Positions 22,347 to 35,300 of a stretch of DNA of 64,000 nt are shown here, piece by piece. The DNA comes from Cololabis saira (lineage: Eukaryota > Chordata > Actinopteri > Beloniformes > Belonidae). Position 1 is the stretch's first letter. Each line of letters starts with the position of its first letter. Position numbers and translations under genes: made by a program. The stretch spans positions 3,729,001-3,793,000 of the forward strand of contig NC_084610.1 of the NCBI RefSeq assembly GCF_033807715.1, in the 5' to 3' direction. The notes beneath the pieces are model-generated. The model ran no database searches and was not told where the DNA came from. It worked only from the letters and a program-made list of their open reading frames with translations.

Positions 22347-22470
22347 AGTTTCTCCAATCAGTCCATATTGTTGAAGAAGACGACACGTCATCTGGAACTG
22401 CAACAGTTTATGTACGACTCCGTCCTGTTCCTGTTACGTTCTCTTCTCTTTCCCTGAAGTCAGCTGCACC
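22347..22470 (-). promoter_or_regulatory. Probable gene A non-coding first exon and core promoter
   Basis: On the minus strand a good donor (GAGAAACT|GTAAGTTTC) ends at 22347. The next downstream acceptor lies 14 nt before the gene A start codon (TTGCAG|GTGAATTTAGCAGC). The same donor and about 150 nt around it are conserved in unit 2. An interferon-response-like core lies at 22441-22454; on the minus strand it reads GGGAAAGAGAAGAG, close to GAAANNGAAA. An AT-rich TTTTATAG lies near 22484-22491. The transcription start is not known and the upstream end given here is a guess. Confidence 0.45.
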
Positions 22471-22904
22471 TACAAACCTGCGTCTATAAAATTGATATCA
22501 GAGTTTATGTCCATCGTTCAAAGTGCAAACTCCAGCTAGTGTTGGTTCAAACAGAATCCGACAGTATCAGTTCATATCATCTCAAACAGGATAAACCAGA
22601 ACAGACGATGGTTTCAACTGTCAGTTGGCGTCTTCTCGAGCCGCTTGCAGTCTGGAAAACATGTTTTAACTGGGCATGATACAGTTTTATCGATCAGTTG
22701 GTCCTTGTGATTTCACCAAACTGGAGAAAAAAATCTCCAAGGATAGTTTTACTTTACTTATGAGTCAGTTAAATGTTTGTTACCCATTTATTGTTTTCTT
22801 TAGTTACAGTTTAATTATGTTGCTTTATCAGGGATTGAAGTTCAAAGTAATATACTGTATGTAATAAAAATGTAATAATGTTTAACCATTGTTGATAAAA
22901 GTGC

Positions 22905-23288
22905 TGCAGACGACGGCAACTTGCTACTGCCCATCTTTTAACCAACACTAACAGACGTGTGCACATCACTCCAGTCCTTGACTCCCTCCATCGGCTTCCT
23001 GTCCTTTATCGAATTGATTTTAAACTTTTGATGTTCGTTTTTAAAGCTATTTTTGACCTTGCACCCTTGTATTTATCCAAGCTTTTAACTGCACTGAGGT
23101 CAACTGATCAACTTTTGCTGGAAGTCCCGAGGTCAAAATTTAATTTAATTTTTTTTTGTAGTTTGTTTTTGAATGTTCTTATTTTTCCTCCTTTTTATCT
23201 ATTACTTGCTGTAAATCACTTAGACACACTGAAGGCCTGTTGTAAACTGCTATAAATAAAGTACATTACATACATTACATTACATTAA
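22905..23288 (+). mobile_element. L2-like LINE 3' fragment upstream of gene A promoter
   Basis: The plus strand encodes HITPVLDSLHRLPVLYRIDF, the C-terminal motif of L2-type LINEs, followed by a 3' end with AAATAAAG and a (CATTA)n tail. The unit 2 copy is at 42495-42895. 5'-truncated and non-functional. Confidence 0.7.
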
Positions 23289-23334
23289 TATGCAAGCAAG
23301 AATAATTTTTGTACTTGTATTGGAAAAAAAGACA

Positions 23335-23670
23335 GAGGCTACTGTTGGAGCCATATTTGTACTGTTTGTATTTTGTGAAGGTGGTGCATCCAAGTGGTAC
23401 TGGTGATAATGTTGACTGATTATTGAAAATGGTTGATGGATTCTGTTTGTTATTGTGACTGCTTTCTGCTGCTCACGGCCTCCTCCTCCTGGTCGGACCG
23501 CCCTCCTCCTGTGATTAGGGAGAGGTGGGTGCGCTGGCTCTGGTTTTTGTGTGGAAGTGAGTGAGGAGTGAGACAGTTTTTCTACAGCTAAATAAGTCAT
23601 ATACCTCCTCCTCAGACTACTTTGTTATTTAAAACATTTTTTATTTAATGCAAGAGTAGCCATTACAGCT
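23335..23670. other. Unit 1/2 junction insert, unclassified
   Basis: The matching junction between units 2 and 3 (about 42935) reads straight from ACAGAGGCTA to TATTTGTATG, so about 335 bp here are inserted. No family is recognised and no conserved reading frame is present. Confidence 0.4.
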
Positions 23671-24554
23671 ATATTTGTATGTATGTGATAAATCCCTCTC
23701 ATTCTCCGCTCCATGTTGATTGTTCTCCCTCTTTCTGCTCATCACAAGGATGAACTCACCTGCAAACCAAAACCTTCAACCACCAATACTTGCTGTGACT
23801 CCTGCTCGCACAGACTCCTACTGCAGAGTAAGTACAGCCTATTTCCTACTGAGGGTTATTTGACTCGTCGTTGTTTTACAACAAAAACCCTCAGAAATGA
23901 ACATCTGGGAATCAAGCATCCATTTCAAATGCGAGTTCAGTGGTGAGATCAGAAATGTTGACTGATTTGTTGAGGATCCAGTTCACTTGTGCCAAGCTTC
24001 GTCATCAGACTCTTCCAGACTGGAAGACAAATACAATATCAGCATAGTTGTCAAACTTTACCTTTTAAATGATAGGTTTCCTCCTGTTTCTCTAATCTCA
24101 CTCTCAGCATGTCTCCATGCAGATATCAAATGGAAAAGAGTAATAAATCTAAATAAATAAAGTACATTTAATTGTAGGATTTTTCATTTCTTTGCCTTTT
24201 CAAGCTTTGTATCCGAGGTGCCGCTGTGGCCTGGAAAAAAATGAAAAAATCAGCTGCAGCACAGTTGGTAGAGCACTTGGATGGTATTAGAAGAAGAGTT
24301 AATTTTACCATCAGACCTCCGTGACTGGTTGTGGATCAGCCTGGAAGGCTCTGAGGACGATGATAAGCAGCGGGCACCTTTTGCTAACTGACATTTGAGT
24401 GCACGATTATGGACAAAAGATGATAATCATGATTATATTGATAAATATTGTGATCACAATTATTCAAAGTCGTATTTTTATTTATTTTTTAACGTGTAAA
24501 CATATCACATCTGTGTGCTACACATTACTGCTTATTTACAAACATTTTGCATAA
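23671..24554. other. Start of duplication unit 2, no gene seen
   Basis: Matches 2191-3050 and 42960-43660. Contains the 77-codon ORF at 23713-23946 and the tRNA-like A-box near 24255, both rejected as genes. Confidence 0.45.
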
Positions 24555-25555
24555 AAATAAAATTCCTGGATCCGTCAGCCAGCTCCATGCAATATGTCTT
24601 TGGATCGAAACACTCATCAAATGTGTGAAGTAGCTCCACAGTCCACCATTGGTTAATTTTTCTTCATACTGTCAGGAAGAAACTGGCTGACTTTAAACAC
24701 ATAGGTTGATTCCTCCTGGTTTTCTGGACCCTCTGCAGTTTGTTTTTCCGTCATCTTTGTTTCATTTTATCTCCTGCACATCTCAGGACACCATTCACCA
24801 TTGTGATACATCTTTTTGGCGGCAATGGCTTGCAATATGGCGGTGTTTTCCACAACCATAGCAGATCACTGATGACATGTTCACTTTCATCACATTGCCT
24901 GACTTTGGTTTAGTGTCGAACTTTTCAGTTTCTTCATAGCTTCGTAGATTGCTTTTGAACTTTGTAAATGTTAGTTCCTCGCTGCTCTGGGTTGTATGTT
25001 CGACAAAAGGCTTGTATGATTCTGGGAGGGCTTTTACAACCATAGCCATCATTAACCCATTGCTAATGACTTCCTTTGCCTTTCTCAGGGAGGTTACCAT
25101 CTTTTCAGCTCAAATAACATAATCCATCACAGTTTCCTCTGGCTGCTTCTGTAAAGAAGTTAGCTCTGCGTAAAGAGCAATAACTGTGGGCTCGCATTAT
25201 GGTCTTGCAGTATTCCTAAACCTTTTCTTCCGTCATCCGCCGCGTCTCTAAATGCCAACGACAGGCTTTTGTCGTCGAGGAACTGAATTAGCTCAGGGTA
25301 ACATTCTTTTCTGCATCTGGTTCATCCGTGGAAACTATATCTTTGAAGCCAAGTATTTTCATGTGGCAAAGAAACTTTACCTCCCAAAGTTTCTAGTTAT
25401 TTTCATCTCTGTCAAAGACCAGTCTTTGCCATCTTCCTCCTGTGCCGCCGCGCCTGGGCCCATGACCTGTTACGCTTTCAGCTTCATTAAACATATTGAG
25501 GAAGAATCACACCGTCTACATGCAACGTAGTACTTATTTATTTCTCGAGACACTG
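24555..25555 (-). pseudogene. Ty1/copia-like gag-protease fragment (unit 2)
   Basis: On the minus strand the longest intact piece (25100-24795) ends in a CCHC zinc knuckle, CYGCGKHRHIASHC, as in copia-type gag. Upstream pieces in other frames and the downstream protease remnant extend the match. Several frameshifts and stops make it inactive. Unit 1 keeps only the protease end, so a deletion there is likely. Confidence 0.7.
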
Positions 25556-25719
25556 CAAACATCAATTGCCGTGGCACATATTTTATATATCAGTTTACTC
25601 ACTTTCCAAGTTATTTCACAATAAAAGCAATGCACACACAACACTGGGAAAACTTCCATCATGCGTAAATATAACGCATGATATAATAAGTTCAACCCAA
25701 CATCCACATAAAACAATAT

Positions 25720-25786
25720 CTCACTCACTCTCACTCATCTTCTCCCGCTTATCCGTTACCGGGTCGCGGGGGCAGCAGCCTCAGCA
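25720..25786 (-). mobile_element. 67-bp LINE tail insertion with 12-bp target duplication
   Basis: On the minus strand it reads GCTGCTGCCCCCGCGACCCG, then GGATAAGCGGGAGAAGATGA and a GAGT-rich tail, the typical end of an RTE/Rex-like LINE. ATAAAACAATAT flanks both sides (25708-25719, 25787-25798). Unit 1 has one copy of this flank and no insert. Confidence 0.75.
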
Positions 25787-25987
25787 ATAAAACAATATGT
25801 CTGAGGAAAACACATATCCTAACAACTCATAATCCTATACTTCTACTGCGTTGCCCTCATGAATAAGTCTGAATAATTAATTCATTTTAGTTTATTAGTA
25901 GATGTCGTTTTGAGTATTTTTCTTGTGTTCCTGTTTCAGTAATTTCCCTGTCCTGGTACATCATCAGTAAAGTACATCTTTATCTTT

Positions 25988-26200
25988 ACAGGACTGTCTC
26001 AGAAAATTAGAATATTGTGATTTTCTGTAATGCAATTACAAAAACAAAAATATCATACATTCTGGATTCATTACAAATCAACTGAAATATTGCAAGCCTT
26101 TTATTATTTTAATATTGCTGATCATGGCTTACAGCTTAAGAAAACTCAAATATCCTATCTCAAAAAATTTGAATATTCTGGGAATCTTAATCTTAAAATG
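25988..26200. mobile_element. Half copy of the mariner-type MITE
   Basis: Starts ACAGGACTGTCTCAGAAAAT like the copy at 13757 and matches it to about its midpoint, then breaks off. Confidence 0.7.
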
Positions 26201-26585
26201 CATAAACTGATACTGAATTTAATATACTCTGCAAAAGAATAAGTAGCAAAGAATAAGTAGTAAATATGAATAAATATGAATATTTGCATATATGAAATAT
26301 GCAAATATCCTGTCTTGCTGGTCTGGATGCATCTCTCACTCCCTGTATGAAATCCGGTTGGAGGGAACACTGGAGTCCGCAATATGTTCCTGCTGTCACA
26401 TCTTGACGTTCAGAGTTCCTCATAGTCCCAACTTGTCTTCATCAGTGTTCCAAGTTTTTCCACTCCACACGCCAAAGATCTCATATTTTTCAGCACAACT
26501 CAGAAGTATTTATATACACTTTCTCATCCTTTTCTTTCGTTTTTTCACTGCCTAACTTCCTCAATGATGTCAGGCTGTCTGGATT

Positions 26586-28164
26586 CAAATCAAATCAAAC
26601 TTTATTTATATAGCACTTTTCCTACAAATAATGAAACACAAAGTGCTTAACAGAAAAAAAAAACAAGAAAAAAACAAACATAAAACTTATTAATGCCCCC
26701 CCCCCCCCCCCGCAGACAAAAGCACACTACAATTCTCCTAAATTACACACACAGACAGGCACGCAGACACATGGTGTAGACATGGCTAGGCACAGAGGAT
26801 CCAGGTGAGGAAACGGTAACAGGGAGCCGTCCACGCCAGGAGGTCTCATAGCCCGCAGCTACAAGGGGGGGGGGCCCACAGAGACCATCCCGGCCCGGAC
26901 GGAAAGAGGAGTCCACACCACAGCGGTGAAGCCGTGGTGCAGAGTTCCACAACCATCCAGGCCAGAACGACCCCCAGGACGACCCCCTGCAGGCCAGAGT
27001 CACTCCCAGCATGGAGGCTCCCCATGAGGAAACACTGGAGATAAAAGCTACAAGAAAACAGGATAAAATACACTAAAGGAGTTTATAAAAAACATAAGAC
27101 ATACAAACATAAAATCCTAAAAGTATGTCTAGAAAGTAAGACATTAAAAACTAAAATAATAAAACAGTAAAATGTATAAAATAGACCATAAATAACAACT
27201 AAAATATTTAGATAAAACATTGAGATTAAACAAAAATAAAATACGATAAGAAAGGATAAACTAAATATAAAACAGAGCAGTAAGATTCAATAAAAATAAG
27301 GGTGAGCATAAGAAATGTAAAAGAGTTAAATGAGTCAGTTAAAAGCCTGATTAAAGAGATGGGTCTTGAGCCTCTTTTTAAAAACATCAACAGTCTCTGC
27401 GGCCCTGAGGTTCTCCGGGAGGTTGTTCCACAATCGGGGACCATAAAAACTGAATGCCGCCTCCCCGTGTGTCCTGGTTCTAACTTTTGGTATGGTTAAA
27501 AGGCCAGCACCGGAGGACCTCAGGGTCCGCGAGGGTCGATAGGGTAAAAGTAGTGCAGACAAATAAGAAGGCCCAAGACCATTAAGACACTTAAAAACTA
27601 GTAAAAGAACCTTAAAATCGATCCTGAAGCGCACGGGGAGCCAATGCAGCGATTTTAAAACAGGTGTAATGTGCTCCCGCCCTCTGGTCCTCGTCAGCAC
27701 GCGTGCGGCTGAATTCTGTAATAATTGTAGGTTGTACATGTTCTTTTTAGGAAGACCAGAGAGCAGGGCGTTACAATAATCTAAACGACATGAGATAAAA
27801 GCATGCATTAGCACCTCCGTACTGGCCTGAGAGAGAAACGGGCGGACTCTGGCTATGTTCTTAAGATGGTAAAAACCGATCTTTGTTATGTTTTTAATAT
27901 GTGGAATAAAAGTGAGCTCAGAGTCAAAAATCACGCCCAGATTTTTAACTGATTTTGAGGGTTTAAAATCCTGTAACTTTGGTAAAAGTTTCTCTCTCTG
28001 GCCTTCGGGACCGATGAGTAAAATCTCTGTTTTGCCCTGGTTGAGCTGTAGGAAGTTTGCTGCCATCCATGACTTGATGTCTAAAATACAGTTAAAAAGG
28101 GCATCAATTGGCCCAGTGTCATCAGGAGACACGGCGATGTACAGTTGCGTATCGTCAGCTAATT
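26586..28164 (-). mobile_element. 5'-truncated L2-like LINE, unit 2 only
   Basis: The minus-strand ORF at 28132-27335 (265 codons) is the C-terminal part of an L2-type reverse transcriptase reading frame: WMAANFLQLNQGKTEILLIG, LDYCNALLSGLPKK, HITPVLKSLHWLPVRFRIDF. A 3' UTR runs to 26586. Unit 1 has the uninterrupted site GTCTGGATTATAGAATTACA. The ORF is open, so the insertion looks recent. Confidence 0.85.
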
Positions 28165-28400
28165 ATAGAATTACATGGGTTTTTGAAAAAAAATAAACGT
28201 GAAAAATGTATACCGGTATCTATATTTTTATATATATATGATAGATAGATAATCAACAAATGTCCCTCTTAAGAAAGTGATAATTAGAAGCAAAATTATA
28301 AAGTAGCAGAGCATCCAAACTAAATACAAGTTTCAAAAAAAGATTGAAGTTCTTGTAAAGGTTTACAAGAAATCTGTACAGACTGGACTTTTACTTCAAT

Positions 28401-28455
28401 GAGTTATGAAACTGAACCCAAAGTCACTGAAGAATCAGGCCGGAGCCCAAATCCC
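28401..28455 (-). pseudogene. Relic end of a B30.2 exon downstream of gene B
   Basis: Same relic as at 4641-4693: the minus strand matches the end of the gene C B30.2 exon and its 3' flank, then meets a LINE tail. Confidence 0.68.
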
Positions 28456-28700
28456 GAATCTCCCTCTTCATGAAGTCTCATCAGAATCAGAGACCATCTC
28501 TCAGCTCATCCCCAGCTCTCGATTCACCAGTCGCTCTACATTCCCAGCCTCAACTATGGTCACAAGCTGGGAGGAGTCACCGGGGAAGACCCGAGTCCCG
28601 GGGGAGGGACTGTCTCTCGGCTGAACGCCTTGGGATACCCAAGCCCAGATAAGCAGTCGAAGATGGATGGATGGATGGATGGATGGATGGATGGATGGTA
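28456..28700 (+). mobile_element. LINE 3' end (RTE/Rex-like) with GGAT repeat tail, unit 2
   Basis: Counterpart of 4694-4903, slightly longer (keeps GGGGAAGACCCGAGTC), with the GGAT tail expanded at 28662-28698. Confidence 0.55.
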
Positions 28701-28795
28701 AAGGCTTTTACATGTTTTTTTTTAACAGCTCACACAAACACTCTTCATTTCTCTGGTACGGGCCCGGTTTGGCTCCTGAGCCAAATACATTTGCA

Positions 28796-29322
28796 CTAAA
28801 CTGAACACAGAGCCACTGAAGAATCAGGCCAGAGCCTAAATCCAGGATAAAGAGGTTCAGTGAACGTGTTGTTGAAGGTGTGGAGGTGCTTCAGTCTGTC
28901 AGAGGAGACACTGTAGAAGGACAGAGTCCCAGCAGGATAGTTCACATGTACTACTACTCTGTTAGAAACTGAGGAGAAAGATGCGACTTCTCTGTCATTG
29001 TGAATGACAGAATACCGACCATCATCAAAACACTCCAGACTCCAGGACTGTTTGTTCCTCCCAAAGACACAATCCTTCTCGTCTCCTCTCTTTCCGATTC
29101 CTCTGTAACTCACCGCTATCGCAACTCTGCCTTGCCACTCAACCTCCCAGTAGCGACAACCAGTTAGAGGATCTCTGCACAGCAGCTGAGGCCACTCATC
29201 AAATCTGTCTGGATGATCAGGATATGACTGATTCTCCTTCAACCAGGTCATCTTCCTGTTGTCTTCAGACAGTTTGATGTTTTTATTTACTGTGTTTGTG
29301 TCAATCGTGAGTTCACAGGAAT
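28796..29322 (-). CDS. Gene B last exon: B30.2 (PRY-SPRY) domain
   Basis: A 527-nt terminal exon nearly identical to that of gene A, with [24 protein letters not shown] and [14 protein letters not shown], ending in TAG. Differences cluster in the 40 residues before the end, for example [14 protein letters not shown] against [14 protein letters not shown] in A. A B30.2 tail relic lies downstream at about 28401-28455. Confidence 0.92.
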
Positions 29323-32300
29323 CTGTTGGAGAAGAAGAAGAGAAACCAACACAGCTGCAGTTGTTATTGATGTCTCATCTGTTCATTTGGACTGATGAAT
29401 GAGTGGTGAAGCTGTTTGAAAGTGAATCATTGTGTGCTGACTTTTTTTTGTCCTGAATCAAATGAGAAGGACTTACACTTGCTTGGACCCGGTTTCAACC
29501 ATCGTTCTCCAGCAGGCTCCACCCTGAAAGGAGGAGGAGGATCAGTCCAGCACAGTCTCTCTCAGTACACAATCATGGACACTACATGGCTCTCATACAT
29601 GCATTGTTCTACTCTGAAAAAGAAAGACATGGTCAGATCTGCATCAATGCAGCGTCTCTAATGTCCTGTCCTTTGGTTGCTACATTCCAGCACAGTTTGA
29701 ACTAGTTCATCCACTTGATTTCATCTTGCGGTGGAGTTCAGATGAAGCTGTTATTGTGCCCTGATTGGGCTGCAACTCACGCTGCTGCATCTCTGGTACC
29801 TACACAAGATGACCTGCTTAAACTTGGTTCGCTCCTCCTTCTCTGTGGGATGCAAGCAGATGTGTCCATACCTGAGAGATTGCAGTTTCCATTCTGGATC
29901 TTTCACTCCATCACTGAGGATCCTCGCTCCTAACTCTCCTGGATTGTTGTAGCTCAGATCCAGTTTTCTCATATAGGAGGGATTCGACTTCAGAGCAGAT
30001 ACCAGAGAATCACAGCCTTCCTTTGTGATTAGACATCCTGAAAGGCTGCAGAAATGCAACAGTTAGAAAACTGCTGTGGGTCGAAAGCCAGGATTCATGT
30101 TCACTTGACGATGGCACTAAAGAGTCAGAAGAGCACCAACAACACTGTACTGCACCCTGACGGCATGAAACAAACATCATCACAATGTGGAGTCAAAACC
30201 AACCCCGGTTGGTTGCTTGTTCACCATCTATTACATTGTTAGCATTATAAATATTTGTGAGGGAACAAAAGAGTGAGAATAGAAGCGATTTTGAGTTTCA
30301 AGTGTATGTGTTGTTTTGTATGCTTCATTGAAAGTATCTCAAGTTTATTTTATGTAAGTTGGTCAGATGTTTAGAAAAAAAAATATTACAAGCAAGACAC
30401 TAAGGGCCCGATTTACTAAAGGTTTGTGTGCGTAAAAACGTGTGCAAACTTGACAGCACCCGCAAACCAATGTGCCAGCTAATCTACTAACAGCGTGCAA
30501 AGAGGACTGCGCCTCTCAAATAAGCAAAATAGCACACGCTGTTCATTTAGTACTTTTGCCCTGATGAATAATCAATATGGGGCGTACCCGCCAGAAAGCG
30601 CAAAATACTGGGAGGGGAAAATGCAAATAGGTTCATTTACCACACGCAATGAGATTTACCAAGCCTGAAAGTAATTGCGGGGATTGTGATTGCGTCTGTA
30701 TTTAATACGTTTGAAAGGAAGGTGCTAATCTGCTGCTGCCGTTATTGTGGCAAGGAGGCGACATCGCCAAAATCAAAGAATACGCAGAGAGAGAGTCTTT
30801 ATTCTGCTGCATGCTATTTTAAAAATGGTTGCACAAGTTTTATTAAAGGCCACTTTTTCTTTAGTTCTTCGCCTTATATCTTGCCACCTTCTTTTAACCT
30901 CATCTGCCGTTCTTTTTGTCTTACCAACTGCATTTATTCTATGCAGATTTTCTCCCATATTGCATTTCTTTTGGTAATGTTTAAATTTCTTTGCTGTAGT
31001 TCATGAATGTGTTTATTTGCCTCTTCCACTAATATCTCTAACTCCAACTCGTCAAATTTCATTTTGCGCTTGCGACTATCCTGCTTTCCATCCAGACTCT
31101 CCATGGCGCAAACCGTAAGACACGCAACACCAACATTTAAATACTGCGGTTTGCACCTGTTATCAATTGCGCAAGCATTCTTAATTGATCACCCGCAAAA
31201 CACAGAACAACAGCACGTGCAAACTTTTTCAGTGCACACGCAATTTAGTACTCTTTATTTAGGATCTTAGTAAATCGGGCCCTAAGTGTTCATAAGTGCT
31301 TCAGAGTACCCCACTTTTAAAAAGAATCTCTCTGATGTGAATGATAATTTATGCTGAACAGTTGACCAGGTTGATGAATGCTGACCTGAGAGTTTCCAGT
31401 TTGCACCGTGGACTCCGTAGTCCATCCGAGAGTCTCTTCACTCCCGAGTCCTTCAGGTCGTTGTTACTCAGGTCCAGTTTAGTCAGACTGGATGAGCTGA
31501 GAACTGTAGACAGAGCTTCACAGCTTCTCTCTGACAGATGACAGCCGTTTAGCCTGAATTCCATATCAAAGGTGGATAATTAAGTTATTTACTTATTGCA
31601 TAAGTAGTTTAAAACATAATAGTGGCACAAATTTAGTTAAATAACTTAAATATTCAGTCATAAATTGTTGGTACACTACAATTTTCCTCAAAGAGGTTGC
31701 CGGATTACTCTTGAATTGAAGGAACCCTGACATGACACTGCCTGTCAATGACACTGAAATTAGTTGAACATTTAGTGTAACTAATTTTTCCATTATTAAA
31801 AAAAGTAGCCTAGTATTGCCGAACAAGTTAGTTTTTAATACTTACAGAGCTTTCTTCGAAGCTTTGACCACTGGCAGCAGCCTCAGTAGAGCGTCCTCTG
31901 TAGCCGAGTATTTCTTCAGGTCAAACACCTCCAGGTCTTTTTTTGATGACAGTAAGATGAAGACCAGAGCTGACCACTGAGCAGGAGACAGTTTGTCTGT
32001 GCAGAGACTGCCTGAACTCAGGTACTGTTGGATCTCCTCGACCAGAGAATGATCATTAAGTTCATCCAGACAGTGGAACAGATTGATGCACTTCTCTGGG
32101 CTTGGATTCTCCTCGATCTTCTTCTTGATGTACTGGGCTGCTTCAGGATTGATCTCTGAACTCCTTCCTGTCTTAGTCAGCAGACCTTGTAGGAGAGACT
32201 GATTGGTTTCAAGTGAAAGGCCAAGAAGGAAGCGAAGGAACAAGTCCAGGTGTCCATTTGGACTCTGCAAGGCCTTGTCCACAGCACTCTGGTAGAAAAT

Positions 32301-35300
32301 TCTCTCGTCAGCTCCATATCTTTTTCTTTCAGACTTATTACAGGTGTCCAACTGTTGTTCCTTTAAGAGGTTGACACCAGAGTTGATGAAGGTCAGATGG
32401 ACATGAAGAGCAGCCAGAAACTCCTGAAAACTCAGATGAATGAAGCAGAACACCTTGTCCTGGTACAATCCTTTCTCCTCTTTAAAGATCTGTGTGAACA
32501 CTCCCGAGTACACTGAAGCTTCTCTGACATCGATATCACACTCTCTCAGGTCTGATTCATAGAAGATCAGGTTTCCTTTCTGCAGCTGCTCAAAAGCCAG
32601 TTTTCCCAGAGACTCAATCATCTTTGTGCTCTCTGGACTCCAGTGAGGATCTGTCTCAGCTCCTCCATCATACTTCACCTTCTTCAGTTTGGCCTGAACC
32701 ACCAGGAAGTGGATGTACATCTCAGTCAGGGTCTTGGGGAGCTCTCTTGACTTTCTGGTTTTCAACAGTTTCTCCAGAACTGTAGCAGTGATCCAGCAGA
32801 AGATGGGGATGTGGCACATGATGTGGAGACTTCGTGATGTCTCGATGTGGGGGATGATTCTACTAGCCATCTCTTCATCTTTGAATCTCTTGCAAAAATA
32901 CTCTTCTTTATGTGTGTCATTAAATCCCCTGACTTCTGTCACCATGTCAACACAGTCAGGGGGGATTAGACTGGCAGCTGCAGGTCTTGTGAGGATCCAG
33001 ATTTGAGCAGAGGGAAGCAGTTTCCCCCTGATGAGGTTTGTCAGCAGAGCATCTACAGAGCTGGATTCTGTAACATCAGTCAGGACCTCATTGTTGTGGA
33101 AGTCCAGAGGAAGTCGACACTCATCCAGACAGTCGAAGATGAAGACGACCCGGAATTTCTCAAACCTGCAGATTCCTGCTTCTTTGGTTTCAGGGAATAA
33201 GCGATGAATAAGTTCCACCAAGCTGAACTTTCTCTCTTTCAGCACGTTGAGCTCTCTGAAGTTGAATGGAAATGTGAACTGGATGTCTTGGTTGGTTTTG
33301 CCTTCAGCCCAGTCCAGAATGAACTTCTGCGTTAGGACAGTTTTTCCAATACCGGCCACCCCCTTAGTCATCACTGTTTTGATTGGTTCAACTCTCCCAG
33401 GTAGCAGTTTGAATATGTCTTCAGGTCTGATTTTTGCTTCCTTTATGTCTTGTTTCCAAGATGCAGCTTCGATTTGTATGGCTTCATGTTCGTGATTGAC
33501 TTCAACTGTCCCTCCCTCTGTGATGTAGATCTCTGTGTAGATGTCATTCAGAAGGGTTGGATTTCCAGCTTTTGCTATCCCTTCAAATACACACTTGCAT
33601 GTGTCCTTTTGCCTCGACTTGAGCAGTCGTTGACAGACAGCAGCAGCATCCTCTGAACAAACAAACAAAGAACCTCAGTGTATGCTTTATTATATTGAAC
33701 CTAATATGCACAGTTTGAACATCCTTGTTGAGCTTCATATCGATGTTATACTCATGAACATACTCGTACAGCTCCTCATTATTGTGTACAGGGGTGGACA
33801 AATGTTTTGGTTCATTCAGTTATTGAAAGAAAAACCCACAATGGTTTCTAAACAACTTAAATCCAACAAAAGTAATAATAAATTAAAGCTGCAAGCAGCG
33901 ATGAACGGGCCCTCGTTCCCTTGTGCACGTTCAGGCGTGCTGCAGTGGAAGCGCTTGTATGACTTGCATGTAGATTCTTCAGGCCTGGACATTTAGCGGA
34001 TGACACCATCTATGACTATATCAAACCATTCAAAAGTTATGGCAGAAAGTAGGAACTATCAGATATCGACCAATCAGATGAAGGGGGGGGGGGGGCTAAT
34101 TTGCAGCAATTGTGTTCAAGGACTCAAAATCATGTCCGATGACACCACCCACGAGTCTTTATGTCAAAGCATTCAAAAGTTATTGAAGAAAATAGGGACT
34201 ATCAAATATTGACCAATCAGAAGAAGGGGCGGGGCTAAGTCAGGCCAATGAAGGTCAAGTACTCAATACTGAGTCCGATGACACCACCCACGAGTCTTTA
34301 TCACAACCCGTTCAAAAGTTATGGCAGAAAGTAGGAACTATCAAATATAGACCAATCAGATGAAGGAGGGTCGTGCTTTTTGGCATCTGTCGTCGCCACG
34401 GTAACACTTATGACTGAGAAAAGTAATGCGCGTCGTCTCAGGATGGAGACGCACATTTTGATGTATAACACGCCTGAGTGCACGTTACGGTTCGGGCCGT
34501 ATTAACGGCCGAAGAAGTGGCATAAATTGCGCCAAAATTACACGATTAATTCAAAATGTTCAAAATGGCCGACTTCCTGTTCGGTTTCAGCCATGGCGCC
34601 AAGAGACTTTTCTTTAAGTTGCAACATGACACAGCTGTGTACCGATTTTCGTGGATGTACGTCAAGCCGTATTGTGGGGCTTGAGGCACAAAGTTTTTTC
34701 TGTATGGACCAATCAGATGAAGGGGGGGGGGGCGTGATTTTTGGCGTCCAGCATCGCCACGGTAACGCTTTTGACTGAGAAAAGTAATGCGCGTCGTTGC
34801 AGGATGGAGACGGCCATTTTGATGTATAACACACCTGGGTGCACGTTATGGTTCGGGCCGTATTAACTGCCAAAGGAATGGCATAAATTGCGCCAAAATT
34901 ACACGATTAATTGAAAATGGCCGACTTCCTGTTCAGTTTCGGCCATGGCGCCAAGAGACTTTTCTTTAAGTTGCGACAGGATACAGGTGTGTACCGATTT
35001 TCGTGCATGTACATCAAACCGTATGGTGGGGCTTGAGGCACAAAGTTTTCTAGGGGACGCTGTTGAGCCATTAGACCACGTCCATTAATGCAAACCATGA
35101 AATATCAAATGTATCGCCAGGCCTGGTCGCACTCTATCGTCGCCACGGTAACACTTTTGACTGAGAAAAGTAATGCGCGTCGTCTCAGGATGGAGACGCA
35201 CATTTTGATGTATAACACGCCTGAGTGCACGTTACAGTTCGGGCTGTATTAACGGCTGAAGAAGTGGCATAAATTGCGCCAAAATTACACGATTAATTCA

